In this document: positions 12,001 to 30,736 of the stretch, piece by piece | Numbering within the stretch: the stretch's first letter is position 1 | How the letters are laid out: each line of letters begins with the position of its first letter | Assembly: GCA_964036195.1 (NCBI GenBank) | Contig: OZ038453.1 | Coordinates: 18,327,206-18,391,205 of the forward strand | Reading direction: 5' to 3' | Length of the DNA: 64,000 nt | From: Sphaerolaimus hirsutus | Taxonomy: Eukaryota > Nematoda > Chromadorea > Monhysterida > Sphaerolaimidae | Made by a program: the position numbers and the translations under genes | The notes under the pieces: generated by a model | What the model saw: the letters and a program-made list of their open reading frames with translations, nothing else | Told to the model about the DNA's origin: nothing | The model's database searches: none

Positions 12001-15000
12001 CTGTATTTCGAGAAGGCATCCTAGGAGTTTTCTGTTTTTCAAATTAGTGACAGTATTATCCAATTACTCAGATTGTCAAGTGAACTAAGTGGCAATAGTT
12101 TTATAAGTCTTGAAACTTGTGATTTGCAAAGAGAGGAAGGGCCAGCAGATTGAATGTATTTTAGGTTGTTCAATGTTTTTTAGGTGCGATTAGGTTCAAA
12201 CAGAACTGAAAACAATACAAACAGCAAGCTCTAAACACAATTCTAAAAAACATTTTGGTGTTTCATAAAATATGATGTTTCTTTCATGACTAGCATCAAG
12301 TAAAACTTTTCCAAGCACTTTCATATTACACATACAGTAATGTCCATGGCAGGGAACCATCTGTTTAGTCATGCATTTTCAAGTGTCTGGCAAAGTGACA
12401 AATGTGGCAAAAACGTGGTGATAAGAGAACCAGTGATTCTACCTACAAATCCGTAAGCACCAATGTTGTGAAGTGTGATCACACACATGTCGCTTCACAA
12501 ACATTGTCGTGAAGTATTTCACACAGGATATTTACCATATGGCAAATACTATTTCACAATTTAGCAGTTTGTGAAATGTGTGATTTCACAGTGAAAAGCA
12601 CTTAACACCTTTCGTAGGCACCGTGAACGTGAAGTGGCGTGAAGTGGCGTGAAATAACGTGAAGCACTGTGACACCATTTTTCTAATGTTTCGTCAAGTT
12701 GACAAAATGTGCTTCACACAGATGAAGCCAAGATCTACACACTTTTCACAAACACGAAACGTTTTCTGGCGCATTTCCATCTCAAATCAGTAGCTTTATT
12801 TTCTGTGAAATCAGGTCAGATCATGTCACTTTACCAAAATCTAATTTATTATCCCCAATATTCATTTTAAATACACATGTATGTGTAAATTCATTATGAA
12901 TTTGTGTGTGCGTGTGTGTTACATGATGCAAAATATTTATTGCTTCCATACTTGCGTCACATTATTTACCTCGCATTTTAGCTGCGACACTCGTTTGCAA
13001 CATGGGGGGAAATTTTTATTGAAAAAATTGGTAAATCAGTGAATTTAGGTGGGAAGATCACCTAAATATATTCACTGTATAAGCATTCAGGTTCCCAAGG
13101 ATCCCATCCGGGTAATTAACCCACTTACCCAACAAGAAAATTGGCAACATTCCAAAACTCACCAAAAGTGGCAAATTTCCAGCCCCCAAAATAAGGCCAA
13201 TTCCCCATCGATGAATTTAGTCGCAATTGCAGCAATCTTATTATTATTGAGTTGTCGTGCCGTTTTCACTTGCCGCCGCGCTTCAGTTCGGAGCTGGCGC
13301 GCAGCTGAGCGCATTGCAGGGTGGCCCAAAATGAATGTGTGCTATTGAGAATTGAGACTTTATCTGAGTATTTAGTGTGAAGTGTTAAAATTTGAATTTG
13401 ACCAATAACTATTAATACCAATAATTGGGAGGGTAAACTTTAGTGGACAGTATCTGCATATTATATTTTTGCAAGCATTCTGTTGAGGGAAGGTACTCTC
13501 TGAAAAATAATGTGGAGAATGTTGAGGGAAAATAAGCCTCTATTGATGGTGATTTTAGGGTTTAAGTCATTACATGTGGTGTACTCCAGTAGATCAAATG
13601 AAGTCCTACTGTCACCTATTTTTCCCCTGAGATACTTTTCTTGATTTCATGGAAAAATCTCGTCCTGATAATGGGCAGAAGATCAGGGAAGCCATCTAGG
13701 TTGAATATTGGGGGAAAAATCATTGTTTTGACAACAATAAACAACCACCCGGTAACCACTACCAAAATCACCATTTCAGTTAAAAATAGGCCACCCTGCA
13801 AAATTTGCTAATATACTGCACATGTTGCATCTGAGCATGCAGCACAACTGCTTCGCGCAGCCGAATTTGATGTAAATATACATACTTTGTGCATGCATAT
13901 GAATATACCTGCATGTATATCTAATAAATATATACCTGAAAATGTTCGGACATCCACTTTCCAGGGCAATTTTGAAAGTGCCCTCGCCCCTCCTTTCCAA
14001 AATTCACATTTTAAATACGATGAAAATTGCGTAAAACTGCTACTTGGGTGGTTTTGATGTTATATTTAAGATTCGATCGAATTTTGTGTGCAGTTGTTCA
14101 AGAAGTTTTGAAGTTTGATGTTTGAGGTAGTTCTATTTTTATTATTGGTGCTTACTGGGCAATTTGTATTTACTGTGTACACATTTGTCTTAATAGACAT
14201 GCGTTCGTGTTTATTCAACGGCGTGACCGAATTCAGTAGAAATTATAAGGTCTGCATTTTTATAAATACTAAAGTATTAATGTAAAGTTCTTCAAGTACA
14301 TTCGGTATTATGGCAGGTTTAAGCTCATTCCAGACAGCATTACACTCTTCACTACAGGGGTATCCTTCCGGGGGTTACCCCCAACCCCCATTGTACACAC
14401 CCGCTTCACTAAATGCAAAAAATCGGGCATCCCGAACAAAAAGTGCCAGGAAAATTTTATCACATAAAATACCCAAATTCCGCTTGACACCACAGTTGAT
14501 ATTTAGGATGGCAAACTAATGCATATTCAGGAAAAATATGTCACTTCTCACTTTCATCCGTATTTTTGGCGCGCCTGAATAACACAATTAATTACGCCAT
14601 GAATTAGTGATTTATTGCGCAGTCGCGAAAATATTTTCTCACAACGTCATAAAAAAATTTGCGGCGAAAAAATGGGCGGAGCTTGAGTGCATTCGGAAAG
14701 TTTTACGCATGAATGCCGTTCTACACTTTCGATCAAACTTAATATGAGAACTGGACACTTTTTATGTCATATTCACTTCACGTCGACCATAATTTGTTCG
14801 CGCAATCAAATTTTTATGTTCACGCAATTTTAAAGACTAGAAAAGGCACTTGGATTCAGTTTATGGGTTTAGCTTCACATTTTTTCGCCATTATTTCAAA
14901 CCCCTTATTACTTATTACAACATCTATGTATGTTTTCCCGACAGATCCCGTAAAAATATCGTCGCGTGTGTGCAATGTATTTTCACTTTGTGGACCAAAA

Positions 15001-16485
15001 CAAACAATTTTTCAATTGCTTTGCCCCGTTCGCGCGCCGCTTGAGTGGTTTGGGCGGGAAATTTTGAGAAATTTGACAAAAAAAATTTGAAATTTGTGAA
15101 AAAAATTGAAAATTGTCAATTGCGCGCCAAGAACTCTAAAATGATTTTCTGCCGCTCAAACGCTAGCTTAAAACGAAAAAATACCGGAAACTGTCACATC
15201 GATGGTTCATTTGTTCCTGGTGCAGAATTTTGATGACTTTTTTTCTGTGCATAAATGGAATAATATTCATCGACGAGAAATTTACGCGTATTGTATGGCG
15301 ACCCCGGGACATTGATTTTGACTAGTGGTCGAAATTGTGAATGAGGCACAAACTGTGAAGAAATTGTGAAAAAATTGTAAGCACAAACACCCATGGGCCA
15401 ATTTCGTTAAAAACTGCTAAGTCATGAAACTGTCAAGTTGACATGGGAGTATTTAGGAAGTATTTTAGCCTACTTGTCACATGAGTTTACTTGTCACGAG
15501 ACTTAACACTTCCCACTTATCATATCACTTATAACAAGTCCTACAAAGTCACTTGTCCACTTGCGGAATTTATACCAACTTTTACTTAAAACGCTTTCAC
15601 ACCCAAATATTTATACACATTACACACTAATCCCATTAAAACAAAATCCACAAAAATATACAGTCCCTCAAAAATCGGCCGACCCCCCTCAGAGTAACAA
15701 AACAGCGTGTGCACATGAATTAGCCCCGTATTTCGGTATGCCTTCCCCCATTTTCCGTTATTCCACCAGTATGGATACTGAAATGATCGTTTATTGGTCA
15801 CGTTTTCACCGTAAGCTCCGCCCATTTATATGGTTAAATTTGTAACTGGAAGAATATCAAACGGGCTCTCTCTCGGTGCTACGGGAATAGGTAATGGGTT
15901 CTTTAAAGCGTTTTCTAGCTGTGGAATATGTTTTTCGCGGCTAATTTTTGGTCGTAAATTTCAGTTTCAATTGAATTTTTTTTCGATTTTATTTGTTTTG
16001 TAACTAGGTAGGTAAATCTCGGCTTCAAGCTTTTCCTTTAAAAGAATTTTTCTTTTTCGTTATGAACACATCCCCATATTCAGCGAATAAATATTTTGCC
16101 GCTTCAAATCGCAAAAATGCAACCCAACCTGTAATTTGTCAATGTTGTTTTTAACGCCATTTTTTGCCGTTTTAAAATACGCTAAAATACACATCCTGTT
16201 TAAATATTTACGCGTGGAATATGTGTACCTATATAAATACTAAAAAAATCTAGCTATTTATTTCTGTTTTCCCTTTCACCTATTGTCCATAACGCCAATT
16301 AATTTCAAGTTGAATGAAATCGACCTCGTTACAATCTAATGGATATAAATGTAGGTTTTAGAAGCTTGTGGTCCCTAGGTGATAAATTTACTGGCCGCTT
16401 CAAATTGCAGAAACGTTTGTAACAAGTGTGTACGCAAAGTTTTTTTACATCATTTACATGTGCAAAATTGACGCTGCGCACACTA
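9082..16485. other. Intergenic, no supported gene
   Basis: This stretch contains scattered short repeats: GGCGCC words near 9330 and 9710, TGTCATGCAAA words at 9430-9550, TGAAGTGGCG words near 12610, and part of a TTCCGCAA element at 15420-15575. It also has long unique A+T-rich DNA. I see no splice-joined coding frames, tRNA or rRNA. Confidence 0.5.
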
Positions 16486-16666
16486 TTACACCAGAGAAAT
16501 TTGGAAAACTCAAAAATGTGTTTAAGACGCATTTGAGTTTACAAGAATGAGGATTCTGTTAACTATTGTTGACGGCGATTAATAGTTGTTCATCTTGGTA
16601 AACTCAAATGTGCTCAAAACATATTTATGTGTTCCCCAAATTTCAGTGGTGTACTAGTGTGCGTCG
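16486..16666. mobile_element. Hairpin element ending CACTAGT/ACTAGTGTG
   Basis: GCGCACACTATTACACCAGAG at the left pairs imperfectly with the right end GTACTAGTGTGCG. Inner AAACTCAAA words are inverted across the element. Confidence 0.6.
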
Positions 16667-16672
16667 CCACAT

Positions 16673-16840
16673 TGGCCCCACACACGCTAGTTGACATCGA
16701 CAACAAATGTCAACTGGTATCGATCTCAAAGCCAAGCTTTCATTTGAACGTCGTTCGTTAAGTCTTCAGCAAGCTTTGAATTGGGATCGAGACCAGTTGA
16801 CATTTGTCATTGATGTCAACTAGTGTGTGTGTGTGGGCCC
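16673..16840. mobile_element. Hairpin MITE, CACACACTAGTTGACA family
   Basis: CACACGCTAGTTGACATCGA at the left is inverted as TGTCAACTAGTGTGTGTG at the right. Inner arms AAATGTCAACTGGT and ACCAGTTGACATTTG also pair. No open frame is present. Confidence 0.8.
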
Positions 16841-18184
16841 AATAAAGCGGAAGTGTGCAGCGAAATGTCGTTGAAATTGTAACCTTTTCGTAGCGCAGCA
16901 TTGATATTTAGGTAGGTAGTTATAATTTTGCAATTTCAATTTTGTACGCGATTATTGCCAAGGGACTTTAGGAAACTGCTGGGATTGAGTAAGGAAAAAG
17001 AGCTAGCCGAGGTACATTTTGATAGGTTAAAGTCTGATTTAAGTAATGAAAAGTAAAATTGTATTTGATAGATATTTATCTACAAAATTTGCTGGACAGT
17101 GCACGTAAAATGTAAAACCCATTTCTCCACATAAATATTCTAAAATACTTTATCCAAACGTACAAAACATGTACCTAAACATTTCAGTTGTAATTTTTAG
17201 GCGTAATAAGCACATGTAAACTTAGATTTAGATCCTAATAGCGTGATTGCCGACAAAAATACGCATAGGTATATTTGCCAATATTTTGAACTGTATTTTT
17301 GTATCACGACCAGAAATTTTATCAATGAAACTACTTCAATATTTTTTTTCATTGTTCGATGAAGGTGAATCAGTCAATAATATTTTTACAAATATCCCCA
17401 TGATTGAGCATAATTTCCCTCGTGTGGGTGTTTTGTGAATGAATTGCCCATATGTACTTTTTGTGTGGAAAATTTGACAGCGAAAACATTTATTTTGTTT
17501 TCGACGTATTAACGAAACTTAAATATAAATGCATACAAATTCATTTATAAATATTAAATAATCATGACATTTCCAAAATTCTTCCAATGTTTCTGTTTGA
17601 TTAGCTTGCTTGAAAATGTTACTGTGGATGGTGTGTTCGCCGCTTTGTGATGTCCAATATTTGCACAGGTGTGTGCTCAGCTGAAAATTTGGCGAAAAAT
17701 TTGCGATAATTTTCCCATTTTTGGTCAAAATCTGCGCTGAGAAATTTTGCCAGCCTTGATTTCCATGGCTATAAGCATTTTTGTTTTCATGCAAATATCA
17801 GTTTATAAAACCATCATTCGACAACAAAAAATGCCAACAAAAATATTTCTAAATTTTTCTGCCAATGTCCAACGGCCGCCGCCAGCAGCCAAGTTTACAG
17901 TAAATAAAATCCAATATATTTTAAACTGGCGCCGCCGATTTTTGCGAACCGGCCGCAAAATTTTTCGAGTGAGGCAAAAATCACCCCCCCCCCCCCGCGT
18001 GATTTTGCGCATCAAATACGCATAAACATAAAATTATCGTATTCTATACTACCCTCTACAGTAACTGTGAAGTTGTTTTTAAACCCAGTTTGCATGCATG
18101 TTATTTTGAACCATTTTTCGAAGCTGCATTATTGTTTTTAGAATTTGCTGGTTTAAAAAAAAAGACGTGGTGAATTTGAAAGAT

Positions 18185-18407
18185 CAGGTGCCAATCTGAG
18201 ATCCCGTAAAGTGTGAAGTAAAGTGTCAAATATGATGTAAAATGTCATGCAAAGTGTCAATTGTCATGACAAATGCAAAGTAAAGTGTCATTTGTCATGC
18301 AAAGTTCAGTAATAAAATCTTTTCTTTTCTTTTTGTTTTGATTGACATTTTACATGACCTTTGACACATTACTTTACACTTTACAAGGCTTGGGACTGCC
18401 ACCAGGG
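18185..18407. mobile_element. Palindromic TGTAAAATGTCA MITE
   Basis: CAGGTGCCAATCTGAGATCC at the left mirrors the right end GGGACTGCCACCAGG. The arms are AAGTGTCAAA and TTTACATGAC words in inverse orientation. Confidence 0.75.
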
Positions 18408-19147
18408 CCTTCGCATAGAATCTATTTAGGCAGGCTTCAATTCCACATGCTTTCCAACGGCTAATTATCAGAAAAAGCTAGAAAAAAACTTTTCAAATAT
18501 TCATCGTCGCAATTTCAGCGCCATGGGTTTGAAAATTTCAAATCAATTTGTCACTTCTGCTTAGATAATCACTTCAGCTGAAACTTGCCTTGTCACAGGG
18601 GACTCAAAATAGGTTCCAGATAAAGCTATTTACGAATAATTTGATTTCAAACGTGTTGCTAAATAGCATCGCAGAAAATTGACGCGATCAAAAACAATAA
18701 AATTCTACTCAAATTCTCTGAATGGTGATTTACGAATTGGCATCACATTTTTTATATACCACCCCTCAAAATGGCCGCACGCCAACAATTGCATGAAGCT
18801 TAAAGAGTAAGATATGAAACTGTCAAATAGCACTGAGACATAAATATCTAAGACACATCTACATATTTATGTATTTGCATTACATAAGCACAAGCATTTC
18901 ACGGTGGCCCAACGCAAAACACCTGTATTACACCACTTTCTTATAAATATACTGTACAAATAATGCCAGAAGTACAGGTGTTTCTAATAATATGTACATA
19001 CAGATGTACATGGGGTGTGTATAAAGTAGTGGGATAGAAGGTTTTTTTGTGGGTAAATTGTGTACATAAAATATGAATCCTCTATAATTTATGTGTTCTA
19101 TCAGTGATCAAACTTTGGAGACATGTTGAAAATAAGAACCATTGACA

Positions 19148-19346
19148 TCCCACACACTAGTTGAGACATGTGCGTCAACTGGTCTGTGTCAACTCAGATC
19201 TCGGCTTCACTCTTCCGATGCACTTGCTGCAATATTCATTTTTCAGCATTGCCGCATGTGCATTTGCAGATCTGCATGTGATGTATAAAGTCAAAATCTG
19301 AGTTGACACAGACCAGTTGACACATGTGTCAACTAGTGTGCGGGCT
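19148..19346. mobile_element. Hairpin MITE, CACACACTAGTTGACA family
   Basis: CCACACACTAGTTGAGACAT is inverted at ACATGTGTCAACTAGTGTG. Inner CAACTGGTCTGTGTCAACTC pairs with its complement ahead of the right end. Confidence 0.75.
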
Positions 19347-19849
19347 GCCCCTTCACACTGCCAGAGGATAGTTTATGGTCACCTGAAACCATAGTTAATT
19401 GTCATTGTCACTGAATGCACACTGCAAACTTCAACTGGCATCTAAAAACCCACCTTAATTTCCCAACTTCTCAGGGCACTTTAAAGTGCCACAACCCCAC
19501 AGTCCCACTACTTTTCACATACCCGTGCACAGGTGTGAAGTGGCTGCCGTGTGTGTGTGTCGTTTTGTTACCACCCAGTGTCGATGAGATGTCAGTATGT
19601 AAAGTATGTATTTATTATGTTTGTTTGCTTAACGTTGCAGCCCTGGCCCCCTGGCTCGGTGGATATTGAGTTTTGGGCTGAGAAAAGGTGCCAAATGTCT
19701 ACTTGTCTGGATTGGTTTTTGGCGATTTTGTGCCACGCCTATAATCGTGTTTTTTTTGTAGTGCCCTGCGGTAGGGCGTCAGGGGAGAGATATAATGGGC
19801 TTGACACTTTTTGGCAGCCCTGTGATAAAATTTGACAGTGTATGATCTG

Positions 19850-20040
19850 GGGCAGCCCCAAACCCTGTAAAATGCCCTGTGCCCTGCTGTAAAATGCCCT
19901 GTCAAATTTCATGCAAAATGTCAAAACTAATGTAAAATGCCCTGGAAAATGGCAAAACTACGTTACAAAAGCACTTTACATAACTTTTGACATTTTTCAT
20001 TATATTTCACATTTCACATTTTAGGGCCTGGGTTTGGCAA
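19850..20040. repeat. TGTAAAATGTCA-family element, diverged
   Basis: Left: GCAGCCCCAAACCCTGTAAA with repeated TGTAAAATGCCCTG. Right: inverse CATTTTAGGGCCTGGGTTTGG. It lies about 240 bp upstream of the SoxB start. Confidence 0.6.
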
Positions 20041-20253
20041 AGCTTGTCGGGCTGACTCAATTTCTAGTTCGCATGCAGATTCAGCGCAGTGCAGTGTAAC
20101 TTATGCCCGCGTATTCACATGCCGCTTCAAATGTTCATCCATCCATGATTTTATTAATCCAACTTGATCATTTTCCTATTATCACCCATATATTTACACA
20201 TATTCACATTTTAGACACCTTGCAAGACCATCCAAAAAGACTCTGCTTAAATA

Positions 20254-20274
20254 CCCCCCCCCCCCAATCCACAG
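20254..20274 (+). promoter_or_regulatory. Splice acceptor just upstream of the SoxB start codon
   Basis: Twelve C residues, then AATCCACAG, end three bases before the ATG. This looks like a 3' splice site. It would serve either a 5'UTR intron or trans-splicing of a spliced leader; the sequence cannot tell these apart. Confidence 0.45.
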
Positions 20275-20277
20275 GCC

Positions 20278-24997
<4,720 letters not shown>

Positions 24998-25066
24998 ATA
25001 GTTTTTTTGGGGGGTCTGTGCAGTTTTTTTAGATGGGCCAGGCAATTTTGCATCTTGTTTAGTGGC

Positions 25067-25212
25067 AGGGTGCCAATTTTAGACCCTGTGAAGTGTGAAG
25101 TAGAGTGTCAATTGGCATGCAAAGTTCAGTAATAAAAAATTTTCTTTTTAGTTTTGATTGACATTTTACACTGGACTTTACACAATACAGGGTCTGGGAC
25201 TACCCCCAGGAA
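25067..25212. mobile_element. Palindromic TGTAAAATGTCA MITE downstream of SoxB
   Basis: CAGGGTGCCAATTTTAGACC mirrors the right end GGTCTGGGACTACCCCCAGG. It lies about 70 bp after the SoxB stop and is likely within the 3'UTR. Confidence 0.65.
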
Positions 25213-25298
25213 GGTGATAAGTATTCCATTAGGTATGTTGTACTTGGGTTCTTGTCACATGACAAGATGCAGAAATGAACATTGCTTCAAGATCACAG

Positions 25299-25304
25299 AA
25301 TAAA
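25299..25304 (+). terminator. Candidate SoxB polyadenylation signal
   Basis: This AATAAA lies about 300 bases after the SoxB stop and is followed by T/GT-rich sequence. An earlier AATAAA at 25131 sits inside a repeat. The true 3' end is unknown. Confidence 0.25.
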
Positions 25305-28300
25305 CTATTCAACTCAGGGATCATTTTGACAGATTTTTGTTACATTTGTTTGACATAAATAGGCAGTAAATTTGTCAATGAAAATCAAGTGAAAATATCA
25401 TTTTATTGACATTTGGAACTCAAACTCAAAAGTTGAATCCTGCTTATCTCAGAGAGGTTTTATTATTATCTGCACAATTTGCTTGTATTTTGTGTGTGCA
25501 TATGGAGAGCTTTATTGAAAGTCAGTTTATTCCAATGTGCAAGTTTGTTTTATTGAGTACATTATCATATTGTATCCATAAATTAATTTCTCTGATCAGA
25601 CCTCTGCATTTTCATTGTTATTCTTACATCAACATGTGGATATTTTCTGGTATCCGTTCTGAGTGTCCCACGCTGCACTGTGATAATTATTATTGTGTTT
25701 AGATGAAAATAATTTTTCTGCTACACATTTTTGTTATTAGATTTTCCTATGCCATCGAACAGGGTGTTTCAAGAATGTAGCATAAATATGTAGTATTTAG
25801 TAATGATGTTAGGACCATTTAAAAATTTTGTGAAACATCCAACTTCAATGTATTCACCAATCCGACACAATTTCTCATGTGCCCTGTCAGGTGATGAATT
25901 TCAGACAACTTTCATAACTTTGATAAAAATTTGATAGGGTGATTTTGAGAAAATATAATGTTAACTCCATGGAAATCCTAGAGAGAAAAAAAAGATTTTC
26001 TGATATTTTTTAATATAAATCACCCCTGCTAAATGCCATATAAAACGTCTACATTGTACAAATATAAAATTTCAGAATCTTAGTAACATTACACTCAAAT
26101 TTGTAAATTTGAAATTTTTCACTCAGCATGGCACTTGGAATCATCTAGGACTGGCCCCTGTACACTTTTGAATAGGAAAACTTGAAGGCCACAAAGTTAT
26201 AAATTAATATTGAATGATCTGCCTGAAACTACCAATTAATTATATTTTTAGAGTTAGCATCGTATTTTAAATTTTTATGCTATCAGAATGTCTCTAATTA
26301 CGCACCGCTAGCGCTCAGTTATTCATTTGTTTGCTGCAATTTTTTTGTCATATTGTGTAGGAGTTTATGCTAATAACCCATAGTATTCCTTCAAAAATTA
26401 GCTTTATTTTTTTGTCGAAATTCTCATATTGCGTTCACATTGTTTTAATCTAGCCTATGTATCTATTGAATTTCTGATGTTACATTCACGCCTCAGATAC
26501 CAGAGATATTACACCAGTGTGCTTCATAAAAATGGTCCTTGAATCAAATCGACTTCATTCCACAGCTCAAAAGATCAATACTTTAGATTTATAATAAAAA
26601 ACGAAAACAAAAAAAAAATCAACAAAAAAACTTGAACCACACCGCAACTATACCGAAAAAAGCGCAACAGCAAAAAAATTCAAAGTACCTAAAATATGTA
26701 TTTTATTTTGTATGTATTTGACGCAAAACACGCAAGGCGACGTTCAAGTGGACGCACGGACTGCACAAAGTACTTGAAAACATTAGACCAAGACATCTTG
26801 GCCGGTTGGCAAAAACAAGTTCTCAAATCGACCGTCTATCGGTTTGACATTTTTTTTGCCCGTGAATTTTTTTCGGGTTACCCGATTTTTCGGGTGGATT
26901 ATTTGCTGCCGGATCCGATGTGGGCTACCGCTATGACGTGTCATGTAAAGTGTCACATGGAATTTGTCAAATGTAATCTGAAATTGACCCTTTTCTGGGG
27001 TTTCTAGTTAAACTTTCATTCATTTTTTGCCAAGCATTTGTTATTTTACATGACACTTTACAAATTTGTGTGACATTAAACATCAGTCTGAAAACACCCA
27101 TTCAGAATTAATTAGATTAGTACGAAATTTTAAGAAATTATAAAAAATTTATTTTAAACAGTTACCTAAAGTCGGGATAGTCAGATTTCGTCTCAGTTTT
27201 GACAATGTGTAAAGTATTTTTATTTGTTTTTGTCAACATTTACCTCATGGAGGGATGTTGATTTTTGAAAAAATACACAAACATTTTGCATACACAGACA
27301 GACACGTGAATATATGAGTGGAGGCAAATTTTCCGCGCAGAAAAAAAATTGAAATGCGAAAGTGTGTACCGCGGTCGCCAAATTTCGTCATGGTAAATAT
27401 TCGAATAAAGCACAAATAAATATTTCAATAAAATAAACACGCAACAGATGTTCGTGACCGTTTCAAGGGCTATTTTGGCACACAAATTATGGCGCGATTC
27501 ACTTTTTATTCCATTTTACATAAAACAGCCAAGAAATGATGCTACGTGGCTCTTCTTATTGATAGCCGTGGAATTTTATCTGGGGTAGGGGTCTCCGATG
27601 GGGGTGGGGGATATTTGGGGGGTACCCAACAAACTTGCAGGAGTGTCGAGTCAGGATGCCTCATAATGAAACACTAATATGTAAATAAATACCTATCAGT
27701 TACCTATCTATGCATAGAAAACTGGTATATATATTTGGGTACAATATTTGAATCCTCCTGTCTCTGAAGAATAATTTTTTATAGCTTTTTTCTGCCAATT
27801 TTCCCTCTGGTTGCTCAATTTTCCCTCAATTTTTTAAGATAGAAATATATCATTTTGAAACATTTGAGCGTCACTATTAATGTTTACAGAAACATTTAAT
27901 ATTAAATTTATTCTGTCGGCTGTTCTTGTGCCTAGAGCCACTCCTAGAGCCTGTTAATCATCTCTAAAATGACAAATCTCATGCAAAGTGTCAAAAGTCA
28001 TGTAAAATTGGAAAAACAACAACATTGTTTTCCATTTGAAAGAGCATTTCTCATGACTTTTGACACTTCAAAAATGCCCTGTAAAATGTCAAATGTCATA
28101 CAAAGTCTATATCCGTGTCTATATATCCTAATTAGACGAATTTCAGCAACCCATCAAACTTGTAAATGTTTATAACCCTCCACCCCCCTATGGGATCAAA
28201 TATTGGAGACCCCAGATCGAAGAAAGTTTCTCTGCTTGTTTGTCGGCTGAATCAAAGCGCCTTGACAGTCCTATATGAAAGCTAAGGTTCACTCCAAAAA

Positions 28301-29436
28301 TGGCGCTAGCGCCATAAAAGATGGCAGAAGTTTTGGCACATATTTCTTTACGATGTCATCTGCATCACACGTTTGGCAGTATGCGAAGTAGACACAAAAA
28401 ATTCACAATAATGAAGGAGTTCATCAAACTCCAAATTTCGCAAGCCCTCAGCCAGCCTGATCGACTTGTCAGTATACCCAAATATGAAAAATTCTTTGGG
28501 AAAAATTGCCTTGATGGAAAATTTTGCAGTTATTTACCCAAATCAGTGTCCAGTGTACAGAGATAGAACATTTTACATTTACCATTTTATCCATGGTTTT
28601 TTGCCCACAAACTAGTCGGAATGAAATATTCTACTTCTTGTTGGCATTTGTTTAAAAAGTGTGCAATCTTTTCAACAGGTAGACTCAAAAAGTTGTGTAA
28701 AATGGTCAAATTTGGTCAGAATCACGCTTAGATCAGATGATGATGTCCCAGACCTACCACAGTATATTATAATATACCATAAGACACTTCTCAACTTTCA
28801 CAAATGTGCCATTTAGCATCAAACCACAACACAACCACTAAATTTCCATCCCAAAAATCCTCACGCCATAACGCCAAACTGACAACGCCATTTAAATGGC
28901 GCCAACGGGTCGCAAACTACAGTAAACTCTGCAGTCGGGCTGCATTTCTTATCTGCACCGCGGCACTTGAAAGCAGGGGGGGGGTGCGTCTTGGTGTAGC
29001 ATGAATGGTTTCTGATTGCAAGATAGCTAATGCTTCCGCAAAGAAGTACAGGGTGGGTCGAGAACTTTGGCAAGTGGTTTTGTGGTTCAAAATTTGAATT
29101 TCGTGACTAATTCCATCAGGTTCATACTGTATTTTATTTATTCTCATCGTTTGAGACGATATCAAAACGCTATACGCTTCTTTGGATCAGTGCCAAATTT
29201 CCGCTGCACATTTCACGAGAGATGGCCTTTATTGGACTGTTTCATTCCATAAAGTTGCATTTATCTCCAAAATTGATTAGATTCTAAAAATATTTTCAAA
29301 TGAGCCAGCCGGGTTAGATGCCGGGGCAGCTGGGCCGCGGAGCGAAAAATGTAATCAGGCCAGATGCAATGCAACAAGACATCAAAAGGGGCGGGGCGGC
29401 CCCTTTGAAGCCGCCCCCATATGGACGCTGGAAATC

Positions 29437-29685
29437 GGGCGTCAATCTCAGAGTCTGTAAAATGATTTGTAAAATGTCAAATGTCATGCAAAATTGTCAA
29501 AAGTCGTGTAAAAATTCCCTGTAACATGGCAAATGCCATTTAATTTCAACACTCATGTAATATTCTCTGCAAAATGTAAACGTTTGCAATTTTGCAGGGC
29601 ATTTTACATGACATTTGACACTTTGCATGCCATTTGACATTTGACATTTTACCAGGGCATTTACAGGCTCTGGGAGTGCCCCCTG
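29437..29685. mobile_element. Palindromic TGTAAAATGTCA MITE
   Basis: The left arm (TCTGTAAAATGATTTGTAAA) and right arm (GACATTTTACCAGGGCATTT) are inverse. The right terminus is CTCTGGGAGTGCCCCCTGG. Confidence 0.65.
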
Positions 29686-30736
29686 GTATCCCATTTTGAA
29701 ACCACTGCACTGCACATGTGAAAATAAGGGTGGCGCTTGTCTCTATTAGCTGATTGACAGAATGAAATGTGTTGATCGGAATGTTTCCATTATTAATAAT
29801 GCATTTTGTGGCCCATTCATTTGGCTAATCAGATATAAATATTGTGATTGGGATAAAAATGTTGTGATTTGGGGGTCGGCAAAAATAGTCAGAGTGATTT
29901 TAGAAAAAAATATCATTCTGGTTGCGTAGTGGAGCGCTTTTAGTGGACGTTTTCCATGCCGATAAATTCAGCATAGGTACGTAATTTCCCGTAAAATCGA
30001 AAATCCCCATCCAATTGAAGCAATTGTACGGAATCTATCATGAAATTGTGATCACATTTACCTCAACGTAACACCAATACTCAAATCCTACCCCGACCTA
30101 CTCACATTTTACACCCACTTTAAAGTACCCTACAGTCCATTACCCCCCAAAGTACCAAAAGACAGTGAATTATATCAGCGTAGAATCAAATCACTAGCGG
30201 AGCACTTCTAAAACTACCATAACGCACGCAGTGCTCAGTGCAGATTTGACACTGGTGCGGTGCAGCGAATTCTCTAAGTACAGTTTCTCTAAATGTTTAG
30301 ATTTAGAGTATGCTTGTGGATAAGTAAATATAAAATGTCTCTGCATGGGGCCCACTTATTTTATGGCTATAAGTTAGGCTGTATTTTATAATTTTCGAGT
30401 GAGGTTTAGTTTGAGGGACATTGAATTTAGTTGTTGTGAAGTTTTGGGAAAGTCAATTTGTGATAAAAAGTTCTGTTGTAGTTGTTTCGCGAACAAATTA
30501 CTCTAAATATCACTGGATCTGTACGTTTTTAAACGGTCACTGTCAATTCTAGTAGCTGATTGAACTTAATCATCTACTACACAATCATATTGATTGAAAA
30601 GTCTGTCTAGCTATATCCCAGGACTAGGAGGCAGGAACCACTCCCAGAACGAACCTGTAAAATGCCGTGTAAAACGTCAAATGTATCAAAAGTCATGGAT
30701 AATCGTAATAAAAATATCAAATGACCACTATTTTTT

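Larger units (their letters stand above)
16841..20253. other. Intergenic upstream of SoxB
   Basis: Apart from the listed repeats this is A+T-rich DNA with no supported exon. It should hold SoxB promoter sequences and possibly a 5'UTR exon, but I cannot pick a TATA box or start site with confidence. Confidence 0.4.

Noticed and set aside
14310-14519. Open frame beginning MAGLSSFQTALHSSLQGYPS
   Set aside because: It looked like a possible SoxB N-terminal exon, but it contains CAGGGGTATCC followed by G/C blocks typical of the CAGGGGTC element family, and has no fitting donor.
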